A stretch of 32,286 bases of DNA from Domibacillus aminovorans (lineage in GTDB: Bacteria > Bacillota > Bacilli > Bacillales > Domibacillaceae), in NCBI RefSeq assembly GCF_001643235.1, contig NZ_LQWY01000008.1:1-32286 (forward strand), in the 5' to 3' direction. The notes under the pieces were generated by a model. It saw nothing but the letters and a program-made list of their open reading frames with translations. It was not told where the DNA came from and made no database searches. Both the position numbers and the translations under genes were made by a program. Of the stretch, positions 1 through 9,496 are shown one piece after another; position 1 is the first letter of the stretch; the number at the start of each line of letters is the position of its first letter.

Positions 1-453
<453 letters not shown>

Positions 454-609
454 TGTTTGACTTGCTCATTTGTTTATCTGCAGATGACGAGCATCTGCCA
501 GATAAGATTTAAAACTAAAACGTTGACGTTTTTATTGATTTTGTTCAGTTTTCAATGTTCAATCCTGCTTCAGTGCTGTTGTTCAAAAAATCAAAACAGC
601 GACTTTTAC

Positions 610-638
610 ATAATACCAAGATGAATTAAATCCGTCAA
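610..638 (-). promoter_or_regulatory. rrn promoter P2 (sigma-A)
   Basis: On the minus strand TTGACG (633-638) is followed after 17 bases by TATTAT (610-615). It is the 16S-proximal member of a tandem pair. Between it and the 16S gene lie about 155 bases of leader, including the Bacillus-like TTGAAAACTGAACAAAATC element around 533-553. No gene is seen in 454-745. Confidence 0.7.
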
Positions 639-696
639 GGTTTATTTTAAATTTCTTTTTTGGCTGTTTGTTATGTTTCCAACAGCGACGCTTATT

Positions 697-725
697 AATA
701 TAACACTTGAAATAATCTTGGTCAA
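697..725 (-). promoter_or_regulatory. rrn promoter P1 (sigma-A)
   Basis: On the minus strand TTGACC (720-725) and TATATT (697-702) are separated by 17 bases. It lies upstream of the second promoter and just past the 3' end of ygxA. Tandem promoters are the normal arrangement for Bacillus rRNA operons. Confidence 0.6.
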
Positions 726-745
726 TACTTTATCTCAAAAAAAAT

Positions 746-1621
746 TTAACTTTCTTTATGAAGCTGATAATAACGATGGAAAACCCCTTGTCCTTTCGTT
801 TGAACAGAAATAACCCGCACAAGCTGCCGCTCAATTAAATACTCCATTAATGTAACCAGATCAACAGAATAGTGCGTCACTTCGCTATGATTTAAAAGTT
901 CATTAATGCTCCACCATTCTTTTTCCTTCATAAGAAATAGTAAATGATCGGCTCCTCTTTCTGTGCGTGAATGAATTAAAAACTCGCTCGCTAAAAAAAG
1001 AAGCTCCAGTCTTTTCTTCAAATCTTCGTCGCTTGTCAGCAACTCTTCATATAACTTATAAATTCCCGGCTCAATATGACGAACTTGATTCCATACAGTC
1101 AACTCTGGATAATAGCCATTTTCGATAATTGATAATCTGGCGAGATGATGTAGCGAATGCAGAACATGGTTATATGCATCAAGATAATGTCTGTCATTAA
1201 AGAAAGCTTTCCCATCTGTATATCGTTTAATCAGCTTAGCAAACTCAATCGCCATTTTGATTTTGCGGCCGTAAAAAGGAAATTCACGCATTTCGGTTTT
1301 TAATTCATGAACATACTCATTTCGATCAAACAAAATACGCCCATGATATAGCCACTCAATCACTTTACGATTTGTACCTAGAAGAAGCCATTCTTTTAAT
1401 TGATTTTCTGTTACAATATACATCGATGCCGTTTTATTATTGCGGTCAACATAATGTTTTGTAAATACAGCCTCCTCTGCTTCATGTACGATAATGAGAA
1501 GAATGGAATCAAAGTTTTCAGTGAATGCACTATTTTGTTCATTTTTTTTGGCAACTATAACACCAAGCGTGTTTTGTTGGCTTGTTCGTTCTTGATATAA
1601 CGGGCGAAGAAGGTCTTCCAC
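746..1621 (-). CDS. ygxA: YgxA-like nucleotidyltransferase-like protein
   Basis: A 291-residue protein that I match to the YgxA family (nucleotidyltransferase-like N-terminal domain, middle substrate-binding-like region, C-terminal winged helix) from recognisable segments and position: it sits between ygzB/perR and the rRNA operon as in B. subtilis. No clear nucleotidyltransferase catalytic GS/DxD signature is visible to me, so activity is uncertain. The C-terminal stretch (about 235-285) looks like a winged helix. Translation starts at GTG with GGAGG eight bases upstream. The gene is divergent from ygzB and points toward the rRNA operon. The family has no established function that I know of. 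Confidence 0.85.
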   Translation of the reverse strand: MEDLLRPLYQERTSQQNTLGVIVAKKNEQNSAFTENFDSILLIIVHEAEEAVFTKHYVDRNNKTASMYIVTENQLKEWLLLGTNRKVIEWLYHGRILFDRNEYVHELKTEMREFPFYGRKIKMAIEFAKLIKRYTDGKAFFNDRHYLDAYNHVLHSLHHLARLSIIENGYYPELTVWNQVRHIEPGIYKLYEELLTSDEDLKKRLELLFLASEFLIHSRTERGADHLLFLMKEKEWWSINELLNHSEVTHYSVDLVTLMEYLIERQLVRVISVQTKGQGVFHRYYQLHKES

Positions 1622-1740
1622 AGTATATTCCTCCAGACAATTTAAACGTTCGTTCAGTTAAGTTTCGACAAATATTATCGAATACCTGCCGTAAAACATA
1701 AGGGAAAATATGATATAGTGATGAATAGGAGGTTGAAACG

Positions 1741-2091
1741 ATGGCAAAAAAGTATTCAAGTAAAATTAATAAAATACGTACATTTGCATTAAGTCTTATT
1801 TTCATTGGATTCGTTGTCATGTACGGTGGAATTTTCTTCCGTGAAAATTTTCTCGTAATGTCGATTTTTATGATGCTTGGTCTTCTCTGTATTATTTTAA
1901 GCACTGTTGTGTATTTTTGGATCGGGATGCTATCAACGAGAGCTGTGCAGGTTGTGTGCCCTACTTGCGGTAAGTCGACGAAAGTTCTCGGCCGCGTCGA
2001 TATGTGCATGTACTGCAATGAACCTTTGACACTCGACCAAACACTTGAAGGGAAAGAGTTTGACGAAAAGTACAACCAGAAAAAAATTTAG
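1741..2091 (+). CDS. ygzB: UPF0295 membrane protein YgzB
   Basis: A 116-residue protein with two hydrophobic segments (about 12-34 and 38-63). A soluble C-terminal tail has two pairs of cysteines, CPTCG and CMYCN (about 77-98), a zinc-ribbon pattern. Length and architecture fit the UPF0295/YgzB family, whose role is unknown. The ATG follows AGGAGG by seven bases. It converges on perR across a shared terminator, the arrangement known from B. subtilis. A -10-like TATAGT lies at 1714-1719, but no convincing -35 was found. Confidence 0.9.
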   Translation: MAKKYSSKINKIRTFALSLIFIGFVVMYGGIFFRENFLVMSIFMMLGLLCIILSTVVYFWIGMLSTRAVQVVCPTCGKSTKVLGRVDMCMYCNEPLTLDQTLEGKEFDEKYNQKKI

Positions 2092-2101
2092 ACCACCCGA
2101 A

Positions 2102-2150
2102 TGCATTAAAAAACCTCCATCCCGATTTGGGATTGGAGGTTTTTAATGCA
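2102..2150. terminator. Bidirectional terminator between ygzB and perR
   Basis: A near-perfect palindrome: ACCTCC-ATCCC pairs with GGGAT-GGAGGT around a short GATTT loop, flanked by A-rich and T-rich tracts and outer TGCATTAAAAA / TTTTTAATGCA arms. It serves ygzB on plus and perR on minus, and overlaps the perR stop codon. Confidence 0.9.
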
Positions 2151-2601
2151 AATCTTTATTGCTACAGCTTGGACATTTTCCGTAAATTTCCATTCGGTGA
2201 TGACTAATTTCAAAGCCTGTAACATGAGAAGCGAACTGTTCAACTTCATCCAAACCTGGATAGTGAAAATCCACAATTTTGTTGCATGACTCGCAAATGA
2301 CATGATAATGTTCAGTCGTAATGAAATCAAACCGGCTTGATGTATCCCCGTATGTCAATTCTCTCACAAGACCTATTTCTCGGAACACGCGCAAATTATT
2401 GTATACAGTCGCGACACTCATATTAGGAAATGTTCCTTCAAGTGCTTTATAAATATCGTCAGCAGTCGGATGTGTCATTGACTCGACTAGAAATTCAAGA
2501 ATCGCATGACGCTGAGGTGTAATACGAACACCTGTCTGCTTCAGCGTATCAAGTGCGTCTTTCAACTGCTCATGTGATTCATGGACATGTGTGTGTGACA
2601 T
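2143..2601 (-). CDS. perR: Peroxide stress regulator PerR (Fur family)
   Basis: A Fur-family repressor that senses H2O2 through metal-catalysed histidine oxidation. The 152-residue product has the DNA-binding helix ([16 protein letters not shown]), the regulatory-metal ligands seen in B. subtilis PerR (His in THPTADD, here residue 44; Asp in SRFDF; HYH) and the structural zinc site in two CxxC pairs (CESC and CPSC). I start it at 2601: AGAGGTG lies seven bases upstream of that ATG, while the ATG at 2607 is only one base from it. The N-terminus ([12 protein letters not shown]) is richer in histidine than that of B. subtilis PerR. A PerR box downstream of the promoter indicates autoregulation. 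Confidence 0.97.
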   Translation of the reverse strand: MSHTHVHESHEQLKDALDTLKQTGVRITPQRHAILEFLVESMTHPTADDIYKALEGTFPNMSVATVYNNLRVFREIGLVRELTYGDTSSRFDFITTEHYHVICESCNKIVDFHYPGLDEVEQFASHVTGFEISHHRMEIYGKCPSCSNKDLH

Positions 2602-2640
2602 CAACATGCACCTCTCTTCTTCCTGATAAGGAATGTTACT

Positions 2641-2655
2641 TTATAATCCTTATAA
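2641..2655. promoter_or_regulatory. PerR box in the perR leader
   Basis: TTATAATCCTTATAA matches the 7-1-7 PerR consensus TTATAATnATTATAA at all defined positions but one. It lies just downstream of the predicted -10 of perR, where bound PerR would block initiation or early elongation. This supports autoregulation, as established in B. subtilis. Confidence 0.85.
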
Positions 2656-2657
2656 AC

Positions 2658-2687
2658 AGTGTACTAACAGAAACCCATATTTGTCAA
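2658..2687 (-). promoter_or_regulatory. perR promoter (sigma-A)
   Basis: Minus-strand TTGACA (2682-2687) and TACACT (2658-2663) are separated by 18 bases, immediately upstream of the PerR box. Confidence 0.6.
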
Positions 2688-2722
2688 TGAAAAAGAATAA
2701 CCAGCTGAGCATCGACTCTCAG

Positions 2723-3670
2723 TTAATACCCTTTCCTGATATCAAGAATATTTTGATAATCTCCTCCCTCTTTGAAACAGAGTAAATTATGTTCAAAAAT
2801 CGCCATTGCCCGCGGAATATATGCTTTCGTAATACTTGAAATGTGTGGTGTAACGGTCATGTTTTCATGACGCCAAAACGGATGGCCTTCTGGCAGCGGT
2901 TCAACTGCAAACACATCAAGATACGCATGCGCAATTTCCTCATCGTTAATAGCTGACAACAGTACATGTTCTGATACGACATCGCCCCGGCCGATATTAA
3001 TAAATGCCGCTGTCTGCTTCATCGCTTCAAAATGCTCCGGCTGCAGCGCACCAACTGTATCCAGCGTACTCGGCAAAATCGCAATGACAAAGTCCGCTTC
3101 CTTCACCGCTTCCTCTAATTCACTCATTTGAAAAATACGGTCAAATTCATCAACAGAACGGCCACTTCGATTGATGCCTGCTGTTGTCATCCGAAATGCT
3201 TTACATAAACGGGCAATTTCCTGACCAATTGCCCCCGTACCAAGAATAGCCGCTTCTTTTCCCGCCAGTTCCTGCAATGGCAACTCTTTATTCCACGTCT
3301 CTGTTTTTTCCAAAACACCCAGTTCTGGAAAGCGTTTAACGTGATTTAGCATCAAACCAAGAGTGAATTCTGCCATCGGTATTTTATGGATACCACGTGA
3401 AGTTGTCACAAAAATATCTCGATCTTGAATTGCTCCAAGTGGCATATCCTCAATACCTGCAGATGCAACCATAACCCACTTTAACGACTGGCACTGCTCG
3501 ATCATGTCTTCCGTCAAATCGCTGCCGAATGTGACGAGAATTTCAGCATCTTGCAACACATCATTCGCTTCCTTTATATCTTTATAGAATGAAAATGATT
3601 CCTCTGGAAATTTCCTTTGAATATCCGCTTGAATGGCACGTGGCGGACGAAATGTAAAGACAATGTTCAC
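2723..3670 (-). CDS. D-isomer-specific 2-hydroxyacid dehydrogenase
   Basis: A 315-residue cytosolic NAD(P)-dependent oxidoreductase acting on an unidentified 2-hydroxy or 2-keto acid. The Rossmann motif GTGAIG is at 144-149. The family catalytic triad is visible: Arg228 in NIGRG, Glu257 in DVFAVEP and His276 in TPHISS. Length is typical of the family. Translation starts at GTG with AGGA seven bases upstream. That AGGA lies inside one arm of a long inverted repeat, so expression may be controlled at translation (see 3677-3752). The gene lies between perR and bcp, a place I do not recall it occupying in B. subtilis. The substrate cannot be told from sequence. Confidence 0.9.
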   Translation of the reverse strand: MNIVFTFRPPRAIQADIQRKFPEESFSFYKDIKEANDVLQDAEILVTFGSDLTEDMIEQCQSLKWVMVASAGIEDMPLGAIQDRDIFVTTSRGIHKIPMAEFTLGLMLNHVKRFPELGVLEKTETWNKELPLQELAGKEAAILGTGAIGQEIARLCKAFRMTTAGINRSGRSVDEFDRIFQMSELEEAVKEADFVIAILPSTLDTVGALQPEHFEAMKQTAAFINIGRGDVVSEHVLLSAINDEEIAHAYLDVFAVEPLPEGHPFWRHENMTVTPHISSITKAYIPRAMAIFEHNLLCFKEGGDYQNILDIRKGY

Positions 3671-3676
3671 CCGTTT

Positions 3677-3752
3677 ATCCTGGTTAAATTACAGTATAAA
3701 AAATCATCACATATCCTAACAAAATATGATATGTTCGAAAGTTAACCAGGAT
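3677..3752. promoter_or_regulatory. Nested inverted repeat burying the dehydrogenase RBS
   Basis: Outer arms ATCCTGGTTAA (3677-3687) and TTAACCAGGAT (3742-3752) are perfect 11-base complements. An inner pair ACATATC (3709-3715) and GATATGT (3728-3734) nests inside. In the minus-strand transcript the downstream arm contains the AGGA that lies seven bases before the dehydrogenase GTG, so pairing would hide it. The upstream arm directly follows an ideal Shine-Dalgarno sequence (AAAGGAGGTGA, complement at 3753-3763) that has no ATG at normal spacing. Regulation by folding is inference. Confidence 0.6.
3684..3749 (-). other. Possible leader peptide upstream of the dehydrogenase
   Basis: Six bases after GGAGG on the minus strand a CTG opens a 21-codon frame ending in TAA, which encodes a hydrophobic peptide containing HILLGYVMIFYTVI. 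The putative start lies in the upstream arm and the stop in the downstream arm of the inverted repeat. The SD is strong, but CTG starts are rare, so this may simply be an unused or remnant RBS. It is listed because its position relative to the hairpin suits a translational attenuator. Confidence 0.25.
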
Positions 3753-3829
3753 TCACCTCCTTTAAAAAATGAATAGTCAAACTAATAAATAGTAGAAAAT
3801 CTCGATACTAATTGAATACTTATGATTTT

Positions 3830-4330
3830 TTACGATTGGGTATGAAAACTATTCAACGTTCCTTCATTTAGTTCTTTCACAGCCTGTAACGTTTCTTCCA
3901 TATGCCCTTTTACACGTACTTTTCGCCACTCTTTTGCGACGATGCCTTCTTTATTAATTAAAAATGTTGATCGCTCAATGCCCATATATTCTTTACCAAA
4001 ATTTTTCTTCAGCGTCCATACACCGTACAATTCTGCCGCTGCCTGTTCTTCGTCCGCAAGCAGTGTAAATGGAAGTGTATGTTTTTCAATAAACTTTTGA
4101 TGGCGCGCTGCAGGATCTGGGCTAATGCCAAGAATAACCGTGTCTAATGTTGAGAATTCACTGTATTGATCACGGAAATCACATGCTTCGGTCGTACACC
4201 CAGGTGTCATATCTTTCGGATAAAAATACAGTATGACATTTTTCCCTTTAAAATCTACGATGTTCACCATATCACCATTCTGATCCGGCAATGTAAATAT
4301 CGGTGCCGGCTGTCCTGTTAATTCCGCCAT
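3830..4330 (-). CDS. bcp: Thiol peroxidase Bcp/PrxQ (YgaF)
   Basis: A 166-residue atypical peroxiredoxin that reduces H2O2 and organic hydroperoxides using thioredoxin-type reductants. The motif TPGCTTEACDFRD gives peroxidatic Cys45 and a resolving Cys50, the CxxxxC arrangement of the Bcp/PrxQ class. Length is standard, with a few extra residues at the C-terminus. GGGGAG lies seven bases before the ATG. The gene is divergent from gsaB, as ygaF is in B. subtilis. No PerR box is seen in its upstream region despite its function. Confidence 0.93.
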   Translation of the reverse strand: MAELTGQPAPIFTLPDQNGDMVNIVDFKGKNVILYFYPKDMTPGCTTEACDFRDQYSEFSTLDTVILGISPDPAARHQKFIEKHTLPFTLLADEEQAAAELYGVWTLKKNFGKEYMGIERSTFLINKEGIVAKEWRKVRVKGHMEETLQAVKELNEGTLNSFHTQS

Positions 4331-4426
4331 GTTAAATCTCCCCTTTTTCTTTTAAGAGTAGCGAATCTGCTGAAAAATGGCAACTTCAGATCCACGCGAC
4401 GACGCGCCTTTAGTCTTTGATCATGA

Positions 4427-4455
4427 TTGATTCCTTTTTCAATGAGGACTACAAT
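4427..4455 (+). promoter_or_regulatory. gsaB promoter (sigma-A)
   Basis: TTGATT (4427-4432) and TACAAT (4450-4455) are separated by 17 bases, 38 bases before the chosen start. It overlaps the longest possible reading frame (TTG at 4427), which argues for the internal start. Confidence 0.6.
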
Positions 4456-4492
4456 AGAAAAAGACGATATAATCAGGAGGCATTATAATAGA

Positions 4493-5785
4493 ATGAATTT
4501 TTCTAAGTCTGACGTTTTACATGAAGAAGCACTTAAACATATTGTCGGCGGAGTAAATAGTCCGTCACGATCGTACAAAGCAGTTGGCGGCGGTGCACCG
4601 GTAGCAATGGAACGTGGAGACGGCGCGTATTTTTATGATGTCGATGGCAATAAATATATCGACTATCTTGCCGCATACGGACCGATCATTACTGGTCACG
4701 CGCACCCGCACATTACAGAAGCGATTACGAAAGCCGCACAAAATGGTCTTTTATTTGGAACGCCGACGCAGCATGAAGTGACATTTGCAAAAAAATTGAA
4801 GCATGCGATGCCGGCACTCGACAAAGTTCGCTTTGTCAACAGTGGTACGGAAGCGGTCATGACAACAATCCGTGTAGCACGGGCTTATACCGGGCGTGAT
4901 AAAATTATTAAATTTGCCGGCTGTTACCACGGACATTCTGACCTTGTCCTTGTCGCAGCCGGCAGCGGACCATCGACTCTTGGCACACCTGATTCTGCCG
5001 GTGTACCAAAAAGCATCGCTCGAGAAGTCATCACCGTGCCGTTTAATGAAACAGACTCATTAAAAGAAGCGCTGGAAAAATGGGGCGACAATGTAGCTGC
5101 CGTGATGATTGAGCCTATCGTTGGTAACTTTGGCATCGTCGAACCGAACAAAGGTTTTTTAGAAGAAGTGAAAAGGCTGACACACGAAGCAGGCGCTCTT
5201 CTCATCTTTGATGAAGTCATTTCAGCATTCCGCTTTATGTACGGGGGTGCACAAGACCTGCTTGGCATTACACCTGATTTAACAGCACTCGGCAAAATTA
5301 TCGGCGGTGGACTGCCCATCGGTGCCTATGGCGGCCGAGCAGATATTATGGAAAAAGTGGCACCGCTCGGCCCTGCGTATCAAGCCGGAACGATGGCTGG
5401 AAACCCTGCATCAATGCTTGCTGGGATTGCCTGTTTGGAAATTATCGAGCAGGACGGCGTGTACGATGAACTCGATCGGCTCGGAGCGATTTTAGAAGAT
5501 GGGTTACTGAATGCCGCGAAAAAAGCTGGCGTAACGGTGACAATTAACCGATTAAAAGGTGCTCTCACCATTTATTTCACTGATCAAAAAGTGGAAAACT
5601 ACGACCAGGCAGAAGCGACAGACGGTGAACAGTTCGCCCGCTTCTTTAAAGAAATGCTGCGCCGCGGTGTTAATTTGGCTCCCTCTAAATATGAAGCCTG
5701 GTTTTTAACGACTGCACATACAGAAGAAGACATTCGCACAACGATTCAAATAGCGGAAGAAGCTTTCATTGCCTTAACAAACTAA
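4493..5785 (+). CDS. gsaB: Glutamate-1-semialdehyde 2,1-aminomutase
   Basis: A PLP enzyme that converts glutamate-1-semialdehyde to 5-aminolevulinate in C5 heme biosynthesis. The 430-residue product has the conserved [10 protein letters not shown] start, the [10 protein letters not shown] segment with its cofactor-binding Asp, and the Schiff-base Lys268 in [10 protein letters not shown]. Length is typical. The ATG at 4493 follows AGGAGG by 12 bases and gives an N-terminus (MNFSKSD) like B. subtilis GsaB. The upstream TTG start would sit in the promoter. B. subtilis has a second enzyme, HemL, and position next to bcp/perR identifies this as GsaB. A strong terminator follows. Confidence 0.95.
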   Translation: MNFSKSDVLHEEALKHIVGGVNSPSRSYKAVGGGAPVAMERGDGAYFYDVDGNKYIDYLAAYGPIITGHAHPHITEAITKAAQNGLLFGTPTQHEVTFAKKLKHAMPALDKVRFVNSGTEAVMTTIRVARAYTGRDKIIKFAGCYHGHSDLVLVAAGSGPSTLGTPDSAGVPKSIAREVITVPFNETDSLKEALEKWGDNVAAVMIEPIVGNFGIVEPNKGFLEEVKRLTHEAGALLIFDEVISAFRFMYGGAQDLLGITPDLTALGKIIGGGLPIGAYGGRADIMEKVAPLGPAYQAGTMAGNPASMLAGIACLEIIEQDGVYDELDRLGAILEDGLLNAAKKAGVTVTINRLKGALTIYFTDQKVENYDQAEATDGEQFARFFKEMLRRGVNLAPSKYEAWFLTTAHTEEDIRTTIQIAEEAFIALTN

Positions 5786-5795
5786 AGATAATCTA

Positions 5796-5836
5796 GACAG
5801 GCGTCCATTGAAACGGGCGCCTGTCCTTTTATTTTT
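5796..5836 (+). terminator. Terminator of gsaB
   Basis: GACAGGCG-t-CC pairs with GG-g-CGCCTGTC around ATTGAAAC, followed by CTTTTATTTTT. Confidence 0.85.
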
Positions 5837-5843
5837 CTTTCGC

Positions 5844-5872
5844 TTGATTTCTCTTCATATCCGTTGTATAGT
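5844..5872 (+). promoter_or_regulatory. ygaE promoter (sigma-A)
   Basis: TTGATT (5844-5849) and TATAGT (5867-5872) are separated by 17 bases, downstream of the gsaB terminator and about 75 bases before the ygaE start. Confidence 0.55.
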
Positions 5873-5948
5873 ACAGTTTGTTTGATTTGCCGACAAGCGC
5901 GGGAAGCAGACGTAAATACAGTTTTATCAGAAAGGAATCTTTTATCAA

Positions 5949-7025
5949 ATGAAGCTTGGTGCCCGCATTTTTAAAACGGGAATTGCCATCGTTTTAGCGC
6001 TTTACATAGCGGAATTTCTTGAATTACCTTCACCTGTTTTCGCTGGGATTGCGGCTGTCTTTGCTATCCAACCAAATATTTACCGCTCCTATTTAACGGT
6101 TATTGAACAAATTCAAGCGAATATTATAGGTGCTGGCATTGCGATTTTATTCGTTTTATTATTTGGCAATCATATTATTATTGTTGGCCTGGCAGCGATT
6201 ATCGCAATTATTATTCTCTTGAAATTTAATCTTGAAAAATCTGTCGGCCTCGCTCTTGTAACGATCATTGCCATTATGGAAGTGCAAAATGAACAGTTTG
6301 TGCAATTTTCGATGATTCGCCTGTTTAATATTTCAATCGGTGTCGCGTCATCATTTCTCGTCAATCTCGTCTTTTTGCCACCGAAATATGAAACAAAATT
6401 GTTTTCTTCGATTAATCAAGTAACAGAAGATATTTTAATGTGGATTCGCCTTACGTCACGTAATGCTTCTGAATCATCTTTGTTGAAAAAAGACATGATG
6501 AAACAGCGAGAAAAGATCATGAAAATTGATCAAATGTTTTTATTGTACAAAGAAGATCGGACACCATTCAAAAAAAACCTCCGGGCGAAAAAAAGAAAAA
6601 TCGTCTTGTATCGAAAATTGATTTTGACGACTCGCCGAAGCTTGGATATTTTGCAAAGACTCAATCAATGTGAAAATGAACTACATCATTTAAATCCTGA
6701 CCTGCAGCGGACGTTACAGGATCACCTTGACTGTCTCGTCAGCTATCATGAGCATTTGCTGCTTCGTTTTATCGGCAAAGCAAAAACGACAGAAACGTCA
6801 GAAAATTTATTTAAACCTTGCATGAATCGTGATGAATTTATGCATATGTTTGCCGATAAGATTTATAAAAGGAATGATGAAGAAATAACATCGTCGATTC
6901 GTCTGCTCCACATCGTATCATCTATTCTCGAATATGGTGAAAAACTGGAGCATCTCGATCATTTAATGACGAGCTTTTATAAATATCACAAAGATGATGA
7001 AGCGCCTGAATATGAAGAAGAATGA
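5949..7025 (+). CDS. ygaE: Aromatic acid exporter family membrane protein YgaE
   Basis: A 358-residue protein whose N-terminal 140 residues are strongly hydrophobic, with four to five membrane segments containing PSPVFAGIAAVFAIQPNIYRS, broken here by long aliphatic runs. The rest is a charged, helical cytoplasmic domain. This matches the ArAE_1 (formerly DUF939) family that includes B. subtilis YgaE and YqjA. The transported substrate is not established. The start ATG has AAAGGA about 12 bases upstream. It lies between gsaB and the convergent ygaD, as in B. subtilis, and shares a bidirectional terminator with it. Confidence 0.85.
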   Translation: MKLGARIFKTGIAIVLALYIAEFLELPSPVFAGIAAVFAIQPNIYRSYLTVIEQIQANIIGAGIAILFVLLFGNHIIIVGLAAIIAIIILLKFNLEKSVGLALVTIIAIMEVQNEQFVQFSMIRLFNISIGVASSFLVNLVFLPPKYETKLFSSINQVTEDILMWIRLTSRNASESSLLKKDMMKQREKIMKIDQMFLLYKEDRTPFKKNLRAKKRKIVLYRKLILTTRRSLDILQRLNQCENELHHLNPDLQRTLQDHLDCLVSYHEHLLLRFIGKAKTTETSENLFKPCMNRDEFMHMFADKIYKRNDEEITSSIRLLHIVSSILEYGEKLEHLDHLMTSFYKYHKDDEAPEYEEE

Positions 7026-7027
7026 TC

Positions 7028-7060
7028 AAAAGCCATGCCGGCTGCCGGCATGGCTTTTTT
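7028..7060. terminator. Bidirectional terminator between ygaE and ygaD
   Basis: AAAAGCCATGCCGG pairs with CCGGCATGGCTTTTTT around a tight loop, with A-rich and T-rich flanks. It overlaps the ygaD stop codon. Confidence 0.92.
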
Positions 7061-8807
7061 AATGATCTAATTGCTGCACCTGAAACAGTCTCCAGTAGCC
7101 GCCCTGTTTCTTCATTAGTTCTACATGCGTACCGTCTTCGATTACTTCACCGTGTTCAATTAAAATAATTCGATCCGCATGCGTGATCGTTGACAAACGG
7201 TGTGCAACGATGAATGTTGTCCTTGTTTTAGCCAGCTTTTCAATGGCCTCTTGAATTAAATGTTCACTTTCTAAATCAAGTGCCGATGTAGCTTCATCTA
7301 AAATAAGCAATGGTGGATTCTTCAAAAATACACGTGCAATGGCAACACGCTGCTTTTGACCACCGGACAACTTCACACCCCGCTCACCGACTTTCGTTTC
7401 ATATCCTTCTGGAAGCGCCATAATGAAATCGTGCGCATTGGCCGCTTTTGCGGCAGCAATAACATCTTCTTTTGTCGCATCCGGCCGCCCAAGTAAAATA
7501 TTTTCCCGAACCGACTCACTGAACAATATATTGTCTTGTAAAACCATCCCGATTTTATCTCGCAGCGATCGTACTTCAAAGTCACGAATATCCGTTCCAT
7601 CAAGTAAAATACGGCCGCCTGTTACATCGTAAAAACGTGGAATAAGGCTGACGAGCGACGATTTTCCGCCACCGCTCATACCGACAAGTGCCACTGTCTC
7701 CCCAGCCTTCACATGTAAATGAACATCGCGTAAAACAGGAGCATTTTCTTCATCATATTGAAATTGAACGTGGTCAAAAACAAGGTCTCCGTCAACATTA
7801 CGGCATTCCATCGCATCTTTTTTATCGGTCACATCGTATTTTTCATCGAGCAATTCAAACATGCGGTCCATTGACGCAATCGCTTGTGTGAGTGTTGTCG
7901 ATGAATTGACAAGGCGACGAAGCGGATTATAAAGACGGTCAATATACGCAATAAAAGCCGCCATTGTACCGACTGTTAAATTCCCTTCAATAACTTGCAC
8001 ACCGGCATATCCGATAACAAGGAGCGGTGCAATATCAGTAATCGTGTTGACGACTGCAAACGCTTTGGCATTCCAGGCCGTTTGATCAAGTGCTTTTTGT
8101 AAAAAGTTTTGGTTGTGTTTTCGGAAACGCTCCTGCTCAACCGGTTCAATGGCGAAGCTTTTAATGACCGACATTCCTTGCACACGCTCATGCAAATGGC
8201 TTTGCACTTCTGCAAGCGCCTGTGAGCGAACACGCGTTAAATGGCGCAAGTTTCCAAAAAAATATTTAACAGAAAATGCGTAAAATGGAAAGACAATAAG
8301 TGCAACGAGCGTCAATTTTACGTCCATTGTCATCATAATCGCTGCGGCTATAACAATTGTCGCTGCATCAAGCCAGACGTTCATCAGCCCGGTAATGACA
8401 AAGTTTTTTGTCTGCTCCACATCATTAATAATACGGGAAATAACTTCACCGGCTCTTGTATTTGCATAATACTTAAAACTAAGCTGTTGAATATGCGCAA
8501 ATAGCCGGTCACGAATGTCATATAAAATTTTACTGCCTGTCCACTGGGCGAAATACTGCCGGTAATACTCAACCGGATAACGGACAATGACGAATAAAAT
8601 GAGCATCATGCCGATCACCCAGTAAAGCTGGTTTTTTTTCTCCGCTATAGTCATTGTCCCGCTACCAATAATGTCGTCAATGACATATTTAATGATAATC
8701 GGAAGCAACAGTGGAATGCCAAATTTAACAATACCAATTAATAACGTACCGGCAATTGGCCATTTGTATGGTTTGACAAATTGCAAGTATCTTTTAATAA
8801 CCCCCAT
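7059..8807 (-). CDS. ygaD: ABC exporter, fused permease and ATPase (YgaD)
   Basis: A 582-residue type IV ABC half-transporter that would work as a homodimer at the membrane. Residues 1-310 form a six-helix membrane domain. The ATPase domain carries Walker A GMSGGGKS (376-383), signature LSGGQ (480-484), Walker B LLILDE (500-505) and the H-loop VAHRLS. The relatives are lipid or multidrug exporters of the MsbA/BmrA type, and the substrate is unknown. The ATG follows AAAGGAGGT with six bases between. Position beside ygaC and ygaE matches B. subtilis YgaD. Confidence 0.93.
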   Translation of the reverse strand: MGVIKRYLQFVKPYKWPIAGTLLIGIVKFGIPLLLPIIIKYVIDDIIGSGTMTIAEKKNQLYWVIGMMLILFVIVRYPVEYYRQYFAQWTGSKILYDIRDRLFAHIQQLSFKYYANTRAGEVISRIINDVEQTKNFVITGLMNVWLDAATIVIAAAIMMTMDVKLTLVALIVFPFYAFSVKYFFGNLRHLTRVRSQALAEVQSHLHERVQGMSVIKSFAIEPVEQERFRKHNQNFLQKALDQTAWNAKAFAVVNTITDIAPLLVIGYAGVQVIEGNLTVGTMAAFIAYIDRLYNPLRRLVNSSTTLTQAIASMDRMFELLDEKYDVTDKKDAMECRNVDGDLVFDHVQFQYDEENAPVLRDVHLHVKAGETVALVGMSGGGKSSLVSLIPRFYDVTGGRILLDGTDIRDFEVRSLRDKIGMVLQDNILFSESVRENILLGRPDATKEDVIAAAKAANAHDFIMALPEGYETKVGERGVKLSGGQKQRVAIARVFLKNPPLLILDEATSALDLESEHLIQEAIEKLAKTRTTFIVAHRLSTITHADRIILIEHGEVIEDGTHVELMKKQGGYWRLFQVQQLDH

Positions 8808-8832
8808 CTAACTACCTCCTTTTCCAAACAAC

Positions 8833-8859
8833 GAAAAAACCTGTTGAATCCTCAACAGG
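8833..8859 (-). terminator. Terminator of ygaC
   Basis: On the minus strand CCTGTTGA and TCAACAGG pair around GGAT and are followed by TTTTTT. It separates ygaC from ygaD. Confidence 0.9.
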
Positions 8860-8862
8860 CAT

Positions 8863-9393
8863 TCAGCGGCACAATTGTGAATACTTCCCATACCATCGGT
8901 CAATAAAACCAGGAGTAAATGGACCTTTCTGCTGTTCAATTAAGGACAGCAAGTGATCCATATTACGTCGTAAAATTTTATCAATCACTTCCGGGTAGTT
9001 CATTTCACGGCTGTGCTGTCTGTACTCGTCTTCATCAAGCAAAATGTAGGTCATATCCGGGAAAACCTTTACGTCAAGGTCGTAATCAATATACTTGAGT
9101 GCACCTTGGTCAAACACGAATGGTGAACTAAGGTTGCAATAGTAATGAATACCGTCTGCACGGAGCATTCCGATTACATTAAACCATTTACGTGTGTGAA
9201 AATAACAGATCGCCGGCTCCCGTGTGACCCACGTTCGCCCATCTGATTCTGTTACAATCGTCCGGTCATTTCCGCCAATTACAATATTTTCAGTTGCTTT
9301 TACGACAACTGTTTCTTCCCACACCCGATGAATGTGGCCATTATGTTTGTAACTGTGAATCTGCACTGATTCACCTTCTGCAGGAATCGCCAT
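8863..9393 (-). CDS. ygaC: DUF402 nucleoside tri/diphosphate phosphatase YgaC
   Basis: A 176-residue protein nearly collinear with B. subtilis YgaC (UPF0374/DUF402). Recognisable blocks are IQSYKHNGH-like residues near the start, [20 protein letters not shown], and the acidic metal-binding segment [13 protein letters not shown] followed by LLDEDEY. Staphylococcal relatives (Ntdp) hydrolyse nucleoside tri- and diphosphates in a divalent-metal-dependent way, so the same cytosolic role is likely. GGGG lies six bases before the ATG. In B. subtilis ygaB lies between sspE and ygaC; it is absent here. Confidence 0.9.
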   Translation of the reverse strand: MAIPAEGESVQIHSYKHNGHIHRVWEETVVVKATENIVIGGNDRTIVTESDGRTWVTREPAICYFHTRKWFNVIGMLRADGIHYYCNLSSPFVFDQGALKYIDYDLDVKVFPDMTYILLDEDEYRQHSREMNYPEVIDKILRRNMDHLLSLIEQQKGPFTPGFIDRWYGKYSQLCR

Positions 9394-9467
9394 CGTTGTC
9401 CCCTACTTTCTAGCGTCGCGCGCTTTTTCTATTTCCTTTTGCGCGGACGGTGAAACATTCATGTCTT

Positions 9468-9496
9468 ATTATACCGATTTACGGAGGAAATGAAAA
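9468..9496 (-). promoter_or_regulatory. ygaC promoter (sigma-A)
   Basis: Minus-strand TTTTCA (9491-9496) and a perfect TATAAT (9468-9473) are separated by 17 bases, about 70 bases upstream of the ygaC start. The -35 overlaps the T-rich tail of the SASP terminator. Confidence 0.5.

Noticed and set aside
1664-1682. Inverted repeat TTCGA...TCGAA between ygxA and ygzB
   Set aside because: Only five-base arms with a nine-base gap, within chance expectation for AT-rich DNA.
4468-4489. TATAATC and ATTATAAT half-sites around the gsaB RBS as a PerR box
   Set aside because: The halves do not have 7-1-7 spacing and flank the Shine-Dalgarno sequence, so they do not form a PerR operator.
4924-5319. 131-codon minus-strand frame inside gsaB
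   Set aside because: It is an antisense shadow of a well-supported gene, without an RBS or domain match.
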